From: Robertmurraya sp. FSL R5-0851
GTDB taxonomy: Bacteria; Bacillota; Bacilli; Bacillales; Cytobacillaceae
Direction of reading: 5' to 3'
DNA length: 64,000 nt
Assembly (NCBI RefSeq): GCF_038002965.1
Contig: NZ_JBBOOE010000001.1
Coordinates: 4,135,001-4,199,000 of the forward strand
Below the pieces are notes generated by a model. The model worked only from the letters and a program-made list of their open reading frames with translations. It had not been told where the DNA came from and searched no databases. The translations under genes and the position numbers were made by a program. Below are positions 30,350 through 43,644 of this stretch, one piece after another; position 1 is the stretch's first letter; every line of letters starts with the position of its first letter.

Positions 30350-30769
30350 TCATTTCACGATTAACACCGGACAGTTTGCTCGTTTGGCTACTTTATGACT
30401 CACACTACCTAGTACAAATTCCTGCAAGCCACTTAACCCTCTGCTACCTATCACAATAATATCCGCATGGTGACTGTTTGCATATTCAACAATCGCCGGC
30501 CCTGGATCACCTTGGAGAATCGTGACCTTGTAGGAAACCTCATAGGTTCTGGCCATTTTCTCGACTTCTCTTATTCGTTCCTTGCGTTTACCATCTAAAT
30601 CGGCTGAGTTCCAGTGACTCAGCACGTCAGATTTCACTTTATCAGCATCAACGACAAATACAATCTCTACTAAAGACCCTGGACTGCAACTAGCAATATG
30701 CATCGCGTTTTCAGCTGCTCTTTTTGCATGATCCGATCCGTCGGTGGCTAGGATGATATTTTTATACAA
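30350..30769 (-). CDS. Universal stress protein UspA family
   Basis: A 139-residue cytoplasmic protein. The N-terminal NIILATDGSDHAKRA and C-terminal ATP-loop GSRGLSGLQEFVLGSVS (G-2x-G-9x-G[ST]) place it with ATP-binding UspA proteins. TTG at 30769 follows AGGAGGTC at good spacing. It has no obvious partner: divergent from the zinc-related permease and followed by repeat array 1. No clear terminator is seen after it apart from the hairpin-bearing array. Confidence 0.88.
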   Translation of the reverse strand: MYKNIILATDGSDHAKRAAENAMHIASCSPGSLVEIVFVVDADKVKSDVLSHWNSADLDGKRKERIREVEKMARTYEVSYKVTILQGDPGPAIVEYANSHHADIIVIGSRGLSGLQEFVLGSVSHKVAKRANCPVLIVK

Positions 30770-30942
30770 TCGATGACCTCCTACTTTTGAAAAAATAGTC
30801 TAATATGTTAATTATGCGTGAACTGCCCCATTCACGCAGTGATGTTCCTCACCGCACCCTCTCATTCATTCACATTTGAGTCTTCCTGAAAAAGAGAGAC
30901 ATATTCCCATGTACAAGCCCATATAGTTTAAGGTAGAATATA

Positions 30943-30962
30943 AAACGTAATTGTTACGGTTT
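30943..30962. promoter_or_regulatory. Zur box upstream of the permease pair
   Basis: AAACGTAATTGTTACGGTTT contains CGTAA-TTG-TTACG, close to the Bacillus Zur consensus TCGTAATNATTACGA. It lies 22 bp upstream of the permease start, over or just after a TAGAAT-like -10, as expected for zinc repression. Confidence 0.75.
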
Positions 30963-30984
30963 AACCAATACATAGGAGGGACAT

Positions 30985-31980
30985 ATGAATCGAATTGTTC
31001 GAACGAACTTGGTTGATATTACCGGATTGATTTTATTAGCAGCCGCTTTTCTTTTACTAACTTTAAAATTAGACGTTGGGGACGTTCTTCCCTCCTCATT
31101 TTTAAATCTTAATACCATTTTTATAAGTATATTAATTGAAGCATTTCCTTTTGTGCTTATCGGCGTTTTGATTGCTGGTGTGATTCAAATCTTTGTAACC
31201 GAAGAACATATTCAGCGGTGGATTCCCCAAAGCAGGACGAAGGCGATTATCATGAGTTGTGTGGTCGGTGCCTTGTTTCCTGCATGCGAATGTGGAATTG
31301 TACCGATTGTTAGACGACTGGTTGCAAAAGGGGTTCCTCTATATGCAGCCATTGGTTTCATGCTAACGGGACCACTTATTAACCCGATCGTAATTGCCTC
31401 CACGTATATGGCGTTTGGAAATAACGCGTCCATAGCTGGTTGGAGAATGGGACTTGGATTTGCCGTTGCTCTTATTGTTGCGTTTTCAGTGAGCTTTTTC
31501 TTCCGAGGACATCAATTTAAGCAGGCACTTGTAAGTACACAAACCATCTCTGCAAGTAGAAAAAAAGAACCTTTGACCCAGCGTTTTTTCTCGATGCTTA
31601 CCCACTCCATTGATGAATTTTTCGATATGGCGAAGTTTTTAATTTTTGGAGCATTTCTTGCTGCAGCTGTACAAACGTATATGCCAGCAAAATCCTTATT
31701 AGAAGCAGGAGATGGACCTTTTTCCTCCATCGCTGTCATGATGGGTCTTGCCTATGTATTATCTCTTTGTTCGGAAGCAGATGCTTTTATCGGTTCATCC
31801 TTTAATAGTATTTTTCCAACACCATCTGTCCTAGCGTTTCTTATTTTCGGACCGATGATTGATTTAAAAAACACACTTATGATGTTAAGTGTTTTCCGTG
31901 CAAAATTTGTATTTAGTGTATTGTTCTTTGTAGCAACAACTGTATTTCTATCCACTGTGCTCGTGCAGAGCTTTTTATAA
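30985..31980 (+). CDS. COG0701/DUF318 permease
   Basis: A 331-residue membrane protein with about eight to nine helices. FPACECGIVPIVRRL is the family cysteine motif, and the second half repeats the fold (LSLCSEADAFIGSSF). Relatives include B. subtilis YcgR and the ArsP group. ATG at 30985 follows AGGAGGG. It is followed 12 bp later by a TIGR03943 partner, and a Zur box lies upstream, pointing to zinc-deficiency-induced transport. The substrate (zinc or a zinc chelate) is inference. Confidence 0.88.
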   Translation: MNRIVRTNLVDITGLILLAAAFLLLTLKLDVGDVLPSSFLNLNTIFISILIEAFPFVLIGVLIAGVIQIFVTEEHIQRWIPQSRTKAIIMSCVVGALFPACECGIVPIVRRLVAKGVPLYAAIGFMLTGPLINPIVIASTYMAFGNNASIAGWRMGLGFAVALIVAFSVSFFFRGHQFKQALVSTQTISASRKKEPLTQRFFSMLTHSIDEFFDMAKFLIFGAFLAAAVQTYMPAKSLLEAGDGPFSSIAVMMGLAYVLSLCSEADAFIGSSFNSIFPTPSVLAFLIFGPMIDLKNTLMMLSVFRAKFVFSVLFFVATTVFLSTVLVQSFL

Positions 31981-31992
31981 GGAGGGATTTAG

Positions 31993-32907
31993 GTGGTCTT
32001 CCAAACCCAACAAGCCGTACGTGCAGCGATTTTGCTTCTATTCACGGTGTTAATTTTTAAATTTCACTATACTGGTGAGATTACTATGTTTATTAATCCG
32101 AAATACATCGGACTCAGTCAGATCGCGTCTGTTCTGTTCCTAATCTTGTTCTTCATCCAAATTACACGTATTTGGGAGAAAAAGACTCATCACCATCATC
32201 ATGACCATGAGTGTAGCCATCATCATGACTGTGATCATAACCATGACCATGGAAATACACCGATGACACTTAAAAAAGTGGTATCGTACGTCATTATCGC
32301 CTTTCCTCTTGTGACTGGTTTTACCATACCAGCTAAAGTACTCGATTCTTCTATCGCAGAGAAAAAAGGTGGAATGGCGGTGATTACCGGAAAAAGTGAA
32401 ACATCTTCAACTGATGAATCAGCACAGGAAGAAGTGGTTCAACCCTCCGACACGGAGGAGGTAGTTCCGAATCCATATGGCGAAATCACTCAAGAAGAGA
32501 TGAATTCTCTTGTTCAAAAATTAAAGCAAAGTGATCCCATTGACATGGATGATTATGTGTATTATTTAAACTATGAAGAAATTAGTAAGGACGTAGCCTC
32601 ATATAAAGGAAGAGAAATCACGTTAAGAGGCTTCGTTTATAAAGAGGAAGGCTTTCAATCAGATCAGCTTGTCATCTCCCGTTTCTTGATTACTCACTGT
32701 GTGGCAGATGCAAGCATTATCGGTTTTTTAACACAATTTGATGAAGCAGCTACACTGGATAAAGATACATGGGTAGAAGCCACTGGTGTACTAGATGTAA
32801 CAACCTATAACGGAACGGAGATGCCCTTTATCAAAATTACCAACTGGAAAACGATCGAACAACCATCTGAACCGTACCTATTTCCTTTAAACGTAAAAAT
32901 CTTATAA
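31993..32907 (+). CDS. TIGR03943/DUF1980 permease partner with His-rich loop
   Basis: A 304-residue protein. Two N-terminal helices (about 8-28 and 35-55) are followed by a histidine-rich stretch at about 59-83 (HHHHHDHE, HHHDCDHNHDH), another helix, an acidic linker and a C-terminal beta-rich domain (about 190-304) with KGREITLRGFVY and THCVADAS. GTG at 31993 follows GGAGGG. The pair with a COG0701 permease is conserved (YcgR-YcgQ in B. subtilis). The His-rich loop and the Zur box together argue for zinc handling; mechanism unknown. Confidence 0.88.
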   Translation: MVFQTQQAVRAAILLLFTVLIFKFHYTGEITMFINPKYIGLSQIASVLFLILFFIQITRIWEKKTHHHHHDHECSHHHDCDHNHDHGNTPMTLKKVVSYVIIAFPLVTGFTIPAKVLDSSIAEKKGGMAVITGKSETSSTDESAQEEVVQPSDTEEVVPNPYGEITQEEMNSLVQKLKQSDPIDMDDYVYYLNYEEISKDVASYKGREITLRGFVYKEEGFQSDQLVISRFLITHCVADASIIGFLTQFDEAATLDKDTWVEATGVLDVTTYNGTEMPFIKITNWKTIEQPSEPYLFPLNVKIL

Positions 32908-32913
32908 TAAATA

Positions 32914-32955
32914 GAGGGGAGAATGCCATCAGTTAGTCATTCTCCCCTCCTTTTA
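32914..32955 (+). terminator. Terminator after the permease operon
   Basis: Perfect 12-bp stem GAGGGGAGAATG/CATTCTCCCCTC followed by CTTTTATG. Confidence 0.88.
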
Positions 32956-33026
32956 TGTTATTCATCTTTTTCATCATAGGCGATTAACACGATATTTTCG
33001 TTTGTTTCCTGATCTCAATTATGCAA

Positions 33027-33857
33027 TTAACGGTTCACGACTCGTTGTATATGAATAATCAAGTATAATTTTTCGTTATTCGTAAGGCTGTAGTCAAATT
33101 GATTTTCAATATATTCATTAATTTTCTCCGTACATTCAAATGCTGCTTTATGCTTCTCACGCACCGTTTCAAATAAGAACGGGTCGTCATCTTCAATATA
33201 CGTCTTAGTATATAAACGCTGAGCAAAAAACTTTAAATGTGTAATAAACCGAAAATAATTTAATGATTCCTCGTCGAAGTCTATTTTAAAATGATATTTC
33301 ACAATATTTAAAATGTCCTGCATGACTTTCGTGATGTTAGCAACATTCGGCATTTCCTGGTTGAGCTCTGCATTCACGATATGCATCGCGATAAAGCTCG
33401 CTTCATCTTCTGGTAAAAGAACTCCAAGCTTCTCCTGAATAATCTTTAAGGCTTCCATCCCAATCACAAATTCTTGCTTATAAAATCGCTTAATTTCCCA
33501 TAAAAGCGCATTTTTAATGTCGTATCCTTTTTCATTTCGCTCTACCGCAAAATGAATATGATCGGTTAAGGAAATATAGATACTATCGTTTAGATTTCTT
33601 CCAAGTCTACTTTTGGCAATCTTAATAATATCTTCTGTTACTTCCATGTATTCGATCGGAACTTCATATAAAAGCGTTTTAAATTTTTCTGACATATCGT
33701 TATTTTTGAGAGCAAAAATCTTCTCAATCTTGTCTTCTTCTATAAAATCTCCTGGCTTTTTTTGAAAGGCCAGACCTCTCCCCATTACCACTAACTCTTC
33801 GTTTTTTTCGTTAAACGCACTGATTACGTTGTTATTGTATACTTTGGCTATTTTCAT
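33027..33857 (-). CDS. licT: LicT/BglG-family transcriptional antiterminator
   Basis: A 276-residue RNA-binding regulator. The co-antiterminator domain is residues 1-55 (MKIAKVYNNNVISAFN), followed by two PRDs with phosphorylatable histidines in SLTDHIHFA, FIAMHIVNAE, ITHLKFFAQ and YLIIHIQRV. It binds the RAT hairpin when beta-glucosides are transported and is inhibited by EII-dependent phosphorylation. Two RAT/terminator leaders are found in this locus (before bglP and before the second bgl gene). It follows bglH in the same direction; a hairpin lies between them. Confidence 0.95.
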   Translation of the reverse strand: MKIAKVYNNNVISAFNEKNEELVVMGRGLAFQKKPGDFIEEDKIEKIFALKNNDMSEKFKTLLYEVPIEYMEVTEDIIKIAKSRLGRNLNDSIYISLTDHIHFAVERNEKGYDIKNALLWEIKRFYKQEFVIGMEALKIIQEKLGVLLPEDEASFIAMHIVNAELNQEMPNVANITKVMQDILNIVKYHFKIDFDEESLNYFRFITHLKFFAQRLYTKTYIEDDDPFLFETVREKHKAAFECTEKINEYIENQFDYSLTNNEKLYLIIHIQRVVNR

Positions 33858-33940
33858 TTGACCACCTATAAATTTATTATGGTTCTCTTACTGTTATTAT
33901 AATGGAAATAGTGCGCGTTATAAAATCTTTTAGACATTCA

Positions 33941-33970
33941 AAAGAAGGAAAGCTAACACCGAGCTTTCCC
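33941..33970 (-). terminator. Terminator after bglH
   Basis: Stem GGAAAGCT/AGCTTTCC with loop CGGTGTT, then TTCTTTTG on the minus strand. It may only partly separate bglH from licT. Confidence 0.7.
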
Positions 33971-33986
33971 ACTTTTACCCAACTAC

Positions 33987-37406
<3,420 letters not shown>

Positions 37407-37435
37407 TTATATGATATTTATTTATTTTTCCAAAT

Positions 37436-37522
37436 AAAAAACCTGAGCCAATTAGGAACACACACTGCTAGCGATAGCGTGTTCTAATCAGTTCAGGTTA
37501 TGCCCACTTAAGGTAACATTCC
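37436..37522 (-). promoter_or_regulatory. LicT RAT and overlapping terminator, bglP leader
   Basis: On the minus strand the RAT hairpin GGAATGTTACCTTAAG then TGGGCATAACCTGAAC (37491-37522) overlaps the left arm of a terminator whose ends are AACCTGA and TCAGGTT, followed by TTTTTTATTT (37436-37499). LicT binding to the RAT would prevent terminator folding and allow bglP-bglH expression. Confidence 0.85.
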
Positions 37523-37581
37523 TTCAAGGAATTTATTAAGTTTTATTTGATACGTGTAATTTATCACGGGAATTTGGTAGG

Positions 37582-37595
37582 TGTCAACGCTTTCT
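37582..37595. promoter_or_regulatory. CcpA cre site, bglP promoter
   Basis: Minus-strand AGAAAGCGTTGACA matches the cre consensus TGWNANCGNTNWCA at 13 of 14 positions. It sits upstream of the bglP leader, consistent with catabolite repression. Confidence 0.65.
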
Positions 37596-37701
37596 TTTAA
37601 AAAAATTGATAATTTTATAGATTGCTGGTTTGTTTCTTATATATATATAAATGCAAAAATAATTCTAGATCTACTCTACCTAGAATGGAAATGTCATTTT
37701 A

Positions 37702-37715
37702 AAAAAACGTTTACA
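37702..37715 (+). promoter_or_regulatory. CcpA cre site, second bgl gene
   Basis: AAAAAACGTTTACA matches the cre core (12 of 14) six bases upstream of the -35 hexamer of the second bgl promoter. Confidence 0.6.
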
Positions 37716-37721
37716 AAATTC

Positions 37722-37750
37722 TTGCTTCGACAAAATATTCATGTTATAGT
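37722..37750 (+). promoter_or_regulatory. Sigma-A promoter of the second bgl gene
   Basis: TTGCTT, 17-bp spacer, TATAGT. Transcription would start about 20 bp before the RAT. Confidence 0.65.
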
Positions 37751-37778
37751 TAACGCAATTAAACAAACAACCTTTTTA

Positions 37779-37866
37779 GGATTGTTACTGGTTATGCAGG
37801 CAAAACCTAAATCACGTAAACTATGAGACTAGTATGTTTTCTCTACGTGATTTAGGTTTTTTTATT
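37779..37866 (+). promoter_or_regulatory. LicT RAT and overlapping terminator, second bgl leader
   Basis: GGATTGTTACTGGTTATGCA then GGCAAAACCTAAAT (37779-37812) is nearly identical to the B. subtilis bglP/licS RAT. Its 3' arm overlaps a terminator with 17-bp arms AAAACCTAAATCACGTA (37802-37818) and TACGTGATTTAGGTTTT (37844-37860), then a T run. A textbook LicT switch. Confidence 0.93.
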
Positions 37867-37910
37867 TTTATCTGCTTGAAAGCGTAACCTAAAAACATAA
37901 ATGGAGGTAA

Positions 37911-39356
<1,446 letters not shown>

Positions 39357-39364
39357 TAAATAGG

Positions 39365-39400
39365 AAGCATTGGTCCATTTGGTGGGCCAATGCTTTTTTT
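39365..39400 (+). terminator. Terminator after the second bgl gene
   Basis: Stem AAGCATTGG..CCAATGCTT followed by TTTTTT. Confidence 0.88.
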
Positions 39401-39436
39401 GTTGGGGTCGAAAGGTTTTTATGGCTGGCTACTTTG

Positions 39437-39930
39437 CCAATTGTTGTGGGGAATGAAGGACGGTTCTTCTGAAATCTCCACAGTATGTCCTTCATAAGCT
39501 CGATGAAAGACGTTTCCTCGGGCTTCTCCCCTGGTTTTATCCTTCATAGGCCCAATGAAAGACGTTTCCTCGTAAATCTCCCCTGGTTTCATCCTTCATA
39601 AGCCCAATGAAAGACGTTTCCTCGTAAATCTCCCCTGGTTTTATCCTTCATAAGCCCAATGAAAGACGTTTCCTCGTAAATCTCCCCTGGTTTCATCCTT
39701 CATTAACCCTATGAAAGACGTTTCCTCGGGCTTCTCCCCTGGTTTTATCCTTCATTAACCCTATGAAAGACGTTTCCTCGGGCTTCTCCCCTGGTTTTAT
39801 CCTTCATAAGCCCAATGAAAGACGTTTCCTCGTAAATCTCCCTTGGTTTTATCCTTCATTAACCCTATGAAAGACGTTTCCACCGAATTCATCTCTAATT
39901 TTGCTCTTCATAAGCTTTATGTAAACTGCG
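39437..39930. repeat. 52-bp tandem repeat array 2
   Basis: Eight consecutive units start at 39489, 39541, 39593, 39645, 39697, 39749, 39801 and 39853, each exactly 52 bp with no indel. A degenerate unit precedes (from 39437) and another follows. Unit pattern: CCTTCATAAGCCCAATGAAA, GACGTTTCCTCGTAAATCTC, CCCTGGTTTTAT. CCTTCAT and ATGAAAG form a stem; loop variants are AAGCCCA and TAACCCT, and the downstream patch is TAAA or GGCT, shuffled between units. It fills the convergent gap between the second bgl gene and uppP. Confidence 0.96.
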
Positions 39931-40732
39931 CTAGCACCAACACCAACGGTCCAACAATAAAGCAATAATAAGCGAAGTACTTCAAATTCCCTCGCTCCAT
40001 AATTCCCATAAACCACTTAAGCGAGAAGTAAGATAATAATAGAGACATCACAAACGCCACGATATAAGGTATAAGCATGTCTCCCAATTGCATGTCTCCT
40101 ACTTTTAACACAATCGCCCCTAAGCTAACGGGAATATATAGCAGGAATGAGAATCGTAAGGCGGTTTCTCTTTTCATTCCTATTCCCATCGCAGCCACGA
40201 TTGTTGCACCTGAGCGGCTTATTCCAGGAATTAATGCAACTGCTTGAGCACAACCAACAATAAGGGCATCCTTAACCGTTAACCCTCTGTCTCCTTTTGT
40301 TCCCTTAAGATTTCTAATAAGCCATAGTGCTATCCCTGTTACGAGTAAAGCTCCACCAATTGGAGCTATTCCTCTGAAATAACTAGAGATCGTATCTTCT
40401 AATAGAATCCCAATCACTCCAGCAGGTATCGTACCAATTATTAAATAAACGATAAAGAGAAAATCATTCTTATCATTTGGATCCTTTTTCACTATATATT
40501 GGCTACCATTTATAAGTAATCTGATGAGGTCCTCTCGATAAATGAGTAATACAGCCAAAAGGGATGCGAAATTCATTAATACTTCAAAGCTAAAATCTCC
40601 TTCAGCCACATCAATTCCTAAAAATTCCTGAACGAGCACCAAATGTCCGCTAGAGGAAATAGGAATAGGTTCTGTAAAACCTTGTAGTGCTCCTAAAAAC
40701 GCATATTTTAATATGATTAATATTTCTTCCAC
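39917..40732 (-). CDS. uppP: Undecaprenyl-diphosphatase (BacA/UppP)
   Basis: A 271-residue membrane enzyme with about eight helices that recycles undecaprenyl diphosphate for cell-wall synthesis. Motif 1 is [14 protein letters not shown], the second [13 protein letters not shown] at 40732 lies seven bases after AAGGAG; the longer frame start has no site. The last repeat remnant of array 2 overlaps its 3' end by a few bases. Confidence 0.93.
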   Translation of the reverse strand: MEEILIILKYAFLGALQGFTEPIPISSSGHLVLVQEFLGIDVAEGDFSFEVLMNFASLLAVLLIYREDLIRLLINGSQYIVKKDPNDKNDFLFIVYLIIGTIPAGVIGILLEDTISSYFRGIAPIGGALLVTGIALWLIRNLKGTKGDRGLTVKDALIVGCAQAVALIPGISRSGATIVAAMGIGMKRETALRFSFLLYIPVSLGAIVLKVGDMQLGDMLIPYIVAFVMSLLLSYFSLKWFMGIMERGNLKYFAYYCFIVGPLVLVLAQFT

Positions 40733-40754
40733 CGACTCACTCCTTAACAAAAAT

Positions 40755-40783
40755 TAAAAGAGGCTTGGAAAGGATCCAAGCCC
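40755..40783 (-). terminator. Terminator after the CNNM/CBS gene
   Basis: Stem GGCTTGGA/TCCAAGCC, then TCTTTTAATTTTTG on the minus strand. Confidence 0.75.
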
Positions 40784-40797
40784 ACATTATTATACTA

Positions 40798-42093
40798 TTA
40801 AGCTCTTTTAATTTCCAAATATTGAATATGGTGTCCATCCTTCTTCTGGACTTTAAACACATATCCTTCTGCTTCTAGCTCCGTACCCACCTGTGCTTCC
40901 ATATCCTGAGTCATGAACCATCCACCAATGGTATCCACATCGGCATTTGATAAAGTGGTTTCCAACAGATGATTAACGTCCTCGACTAACAACTTAGAAT
41001 CTACAATATAGTGGTTTTCGTTCACCTTACGAATATCAGGTAATTCATCCTCATCAAACTCATCACGAATTTCCCCAACAATTTCTTCTAGAATATCTTC
41101 AACAGTGACTAATCCAGAAGTTCCACCATACTCATCTATTAATATCGCAATATGTGTACGCTCCTTTTGCATTTTAACCAGTAAGTCATGAATTGGAACG
41201 GTCTCAATCACACGGATAATCGGGTTAATATGGGACTCAATCGTGAAACCAGTCTTTTTCTGTTCATCTGAAATATCAGCTGTCAACAACTCTTTTACAT
41301 TAATGAAACCAACAATATTATCTTTGTCACCATTCACAACTGGGTATCTAGTATAATTTTCAGATTTAACAGTTGCAAGAATATCGGCATATGATTCATC
41401 TATAGAAATGGATACCATCTCTGTTCGAGGAACCATAATCTCTTTCGCTATTCTTTCGTCAAATTCAAATATATTGTTCATGTATTTTAGTTCGTTTTTG
41501 TTAATTTCTCCACTCTTATAACTTTCAGATAATAAAATCCTAAGTTCCTCTTCAGAGTGAGCTGCTTCGTGTTCGGAAGCAGGTTTCAGACCAAACGCTC
41601 CAACCAATAAACGAGCAGAACCGTTTAAGAACCAAATAAAGGGATACATGATACGGTAGAACCAAATGATGGGTACCGCGAACATCAATGTAACTGCTTC
41701 AGCTTTTTGAATAGCCACCGTCTTAGGTGCAAGCTCACCAACAACCACATGCAAGAATGTTACTAAAGCAAAGGCAATCCCGAATGACAAAATTCCAATC
41801 ACTGATTCATTTAAATGAAAATGTTCAAATACTGGATGTAATATTTTTTCAACAGTCGGCTCACCTAACCACCCTAATCCTAACGCGGTAATTGTAATCC
41901 CTAATTGACAGGCTGATAAATATTCATCTAAATGGGTCACCACTCGTTTAGCCGATACAGCACCCTTTTTTCCTTCCGCAATCAATTGGTCAATTCTCGA
42001 TACACGAACCTTTACAATAGCAAACTCTGTAGCTACGAAAAAAGCAGTTAAAGCAATTAATAAAGCAATTAAAAGTAAATTTATAGTTGTCAA
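40798..42093 (-). CDS. CNNM/CBS/CorC_HlyC-domain membrane protein
   Basis: A 431-residue hemolysin C-type protein: CNNM membrane domain (about 1-190, opening with [20 protein letters not shown]), a CBS pair (about 215-335, PRTEMVSI and [20 protein letters not shown]) and a C-terminal CorC_HlyC domain. Relatives handle magnesium export or tolerance. The start is TTG at 42093: an in-frame stop lies four codons upstream. The Shine-Dalgarno AGGAGGT is 28 bases away, but an 8-bp hairpin lies between them (see separate entry). Confidence 0.88.
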   Translation of the reverse strand: MTTINLLLIALLIALTAFFVATEFAIVKVRVSRIDQLIAEGKKGAVSAKRVVTHLDEYLSACQLGITITALGLGWLGEPTVEKILHPVFEHFHLNESVIGILSFGIAFALVTFLHVVVGELAPKTVAIQKAEAVTLMFAVPIIWFYRIMYPFIWFLNGSARLLVGAFGLKPASEHEAAHSEEELRILLSESYKSGEINKNELKYMNNIFEFDERIAKEIMVPRTEMVSISIDESYADILATVKSENYTRYPVVNGDKDNIVGFINVKELLTADISDEQKKTGFTIESHINPIIRVIETVPIHDLLVKMQKERTHIAILIDEYGGTSGLVTVEDILEEIVGEIRDEFDEDELPDIRKVNENHYIVDSKLLVEDVNHLLETTLSNADVDTIGGWFMTQDMEAQVGTELEAEGYVFKVQKKDGHHIQYLEIKRA

Positions 42094-42098
42094 CGATC

Positions 42099-42127
42099 GG
42101 TCTTACAAAGTAAGACCTACACCTCCT
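42099..42127 (-). promoter_or_regulatory. Hairpin between Shine-Dalgarno and TTG start
   Basis: On the minus strand AGGAGGTGTA is followed by GGTCTTAC-TTT-GTAAGACC, then GATCG and the TTG start. Linear spacing is too long for initiation; folding the perfect 8-bp hairpin would bring it to about seven bases. Confidence 0.6.
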
Positions 42128-42146
42128 AGTATAGTAAAACAAAAGT

Positions 42147-42524
42147 TTAATTAATCAATAACAATAGGGTCTGTATTAATGAAAGACTCTCATTGGATAC
42201 ATTCTTTTTTACATTCTTTAAATTCTTTTGATCCAAGTGAGCCAATACATCTGTGACCTCTTTTTCCAAACCTTGAATCTTCAGTCTCAGTTCAAGAACA
42301 TCGATTTCTTCTGCATCTTTTTCTACGACTATTTCTTTTATTTCTTCTAGTGACATTCCGTTCTTTTTGCATTGTTCAATATAATGCAATCGTTCTATCG
42401 CCGACTTATCATAGTAGCGGTAGTTCGAAGTGGAACGCTCTACTTTTAATAGTCCTAGATTCGTATAATAATCGATGGTTCTCTTTGTAACATTTGCCAT
42501 TTCCGCTAACTCACCAATTTTCAA
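42147..42524 (-). CDS. MerR-family transcriptional regulator
   Basis: The recognisable protein begins LKIGELAEMANVTKRTIDYY, the MerR winged-helix, followed by NYRYYDKSAIERLHYIEQCK and a coiled-coil dimer helix (about 75-115). No metal-binding cysteine cluster is evident, so the effector is unknown. The start is uncertain: the frame is open to 42638, a GGAGGGG site lies 19 bases before the TTG at 42524, and a GTG at 42560 lies before that site. Residues upstream of LKIGE are not typical of the family. The composite IS inserted about 140 bp upstream. Confidence 0.78.
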   Translation of the reverse strand: MKIGELAEMANVTKRTIDYYTNLGLLKVERSTSNYRYYDKSAIERLHYIEQCKKNGMSLEEIKEIVVEKDAEEIDVLELRLKIQGLEKEVTDVLAHLDQKNLKNVKKNVSNESLSLIQTLLLLIN

Positions 42525-42652
42525 CTTCTCAGTCCCAAACGAACCCCTCCAAACCGTCACGTGATAGTTATGAAATGAATTATACAATGAGATGAAATTT
42601 ATAACAACTAATACGGACGATATGGAATAAAGTTTCATAGAAAAACCCCCTA

Positions 42653-42662
42653 CTTAGGGGGC
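42653..42662. repeat. Left target duplication of the composite IS
   Basis: CTTAGGGGGC is repeated exactly at 46043-46052. The restored site contains the palindrome CCCCCTA-CT-TAGGGGG. Confidence 0.85.
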
Positions 42663-42802
42663 GTATTGTCAAAACTTTTATATTAAAAAAGTTAATAATC
42701 CTTGATATAAAGGGGTTTAAATGCAAAAAACTTGCCACCCCCATAGTTTTAGGATAAAAGTGAGGTTACGACACCGAACACTTAATCCCTAAAAGCTAGG
42801 AA

Positions 42803-43232
42803 GTGACAAGTTTGTACCCTCAATTATTAACTTATTTAATGGAATTTATCAAGTATCAAGATCAGGTAATTCGAACATTACTTACCCTGCTTATTGGGAA
42901 GGGCATGTTTGAAAAGCCTGAAGAAACTCCTGTAAATAAACCTTACCGTAAACTTCAGGTGGATGATCTTCCGATCATCGAAGCGCTCCAGAAACATGAT
43001 TATCGTATTCTTCTTACAGAATATCTGGAGAAGAACGGTAAGCATTTAAAACCTGTTCAAAGGCGTTCTAATGTAAAGACAGCGGTGTCTACATCAATGA
43101 GTTGCCCAAAGTGCGGTGCTCCATCGGATTATCTCTATGCCAATAATGGAGGCAAAGGACAGTATCAATGTAAGGTGTGTACTTGTGTTTTTAACGAAAA
43201 GAGCCGCTATTTGAAACTCATAAGCCCCAAAA
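42803..43232 (+). pseudogene. Transposase, N-terminal part (interrupted)
   Basis: The N-terminal 143 codons of a zinc-ribbon DDE transposase, opening with SLYPQLLTYLMEFIKYQDQ and carrying the zinc ribbon CPKCGAPSDYLY...CKVC. The start is GTG 42803 or TTG 42812, with GGAAG just before. The frame continues into IS3 sequence and stops at 43273. Removing the IS3 element and one copy of its AAA target repeat joins it in frame to 44736-45787, giving about 493 residues. Confidence 0.85.
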
Positions 43233-43294
43233 TGAACTTGGACAATAAGAGTAATATTTATTATACTGCTTAATGTACCAAGGAGGCTGACATC

Positions 43295-43606
43295 ATGAAA
43301 CGAATAAAACATTCTAAAGAATTTAAATTACAAGTCATCAAGGAAGCCCAAGACACAGGGAAGAATACCCTTGTAGCTCGCCGGTATGATCTGAATCCCA
43401 ATATGGTTAGTCGCTGGGTTCGTGAATACAAAGATGGTAAATTTGGTGAAGTAGATGTGGCTGTGCTGCCAGATATAGACTCCAAAGAATTATCCAAAGA
43501 AAATGAAAAACTTAAAATGTTATTAGGTGAAAAAGACCTTGAAATAGCGATCCTGAGGGATCTTATAAAAAAGAAAAACCCTCACTTGCTGAAAAGCATG
43601 AAGTAG
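43295..43606 (+). CDS. IS3 transposase OrfA
   Basis: A 103-residue protein: helix-turn-helix (KEFKLQVIKEAQDTGKNT, ARRYDLNPNMVSRWVREYK) and a leucine-zipper-like helix (SKENEKLKMLLGEKDLEIAILRDLI) for multimerisation and end recognition. ATG follows AAGGAGG. The 3' end contains the slippery A-AAA-AAG heptamer leading into orfB. Confidence 0.93.
   Translation: MKRIKHSKEFKLQVIKEAQDTGKNTLVARRYDLNPNMVSRWVREYKDGKFGEVDVAVLPDIDSKELSKENEKLKMLLGEKDLEIAILRDLIKKKNPHLLKSMK
43567..43573 (+). other. Programmed -1 frameshift heptamer A AAA AAG
   Basis: In orfA frame the codons are ATA AAA AAG. Slipping back one base enters the orfB frame, which is open from here and reads through HEVANKWIQKGYSISKV into orfB. 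This would make the OrfAB transposase. Confidence 0.8.
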
Positions 43607-43644
43607 CTAACAAATGGATTCAAAAAGGCTACTCGATTTCAAAG

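Noticed and set aside
37581..37826. 81-codon frame across the second bgl promoter and RAT
   Set aside because: It overlaps the cre site, promoter and LicT RAT, which explain the sequence better than a gene.
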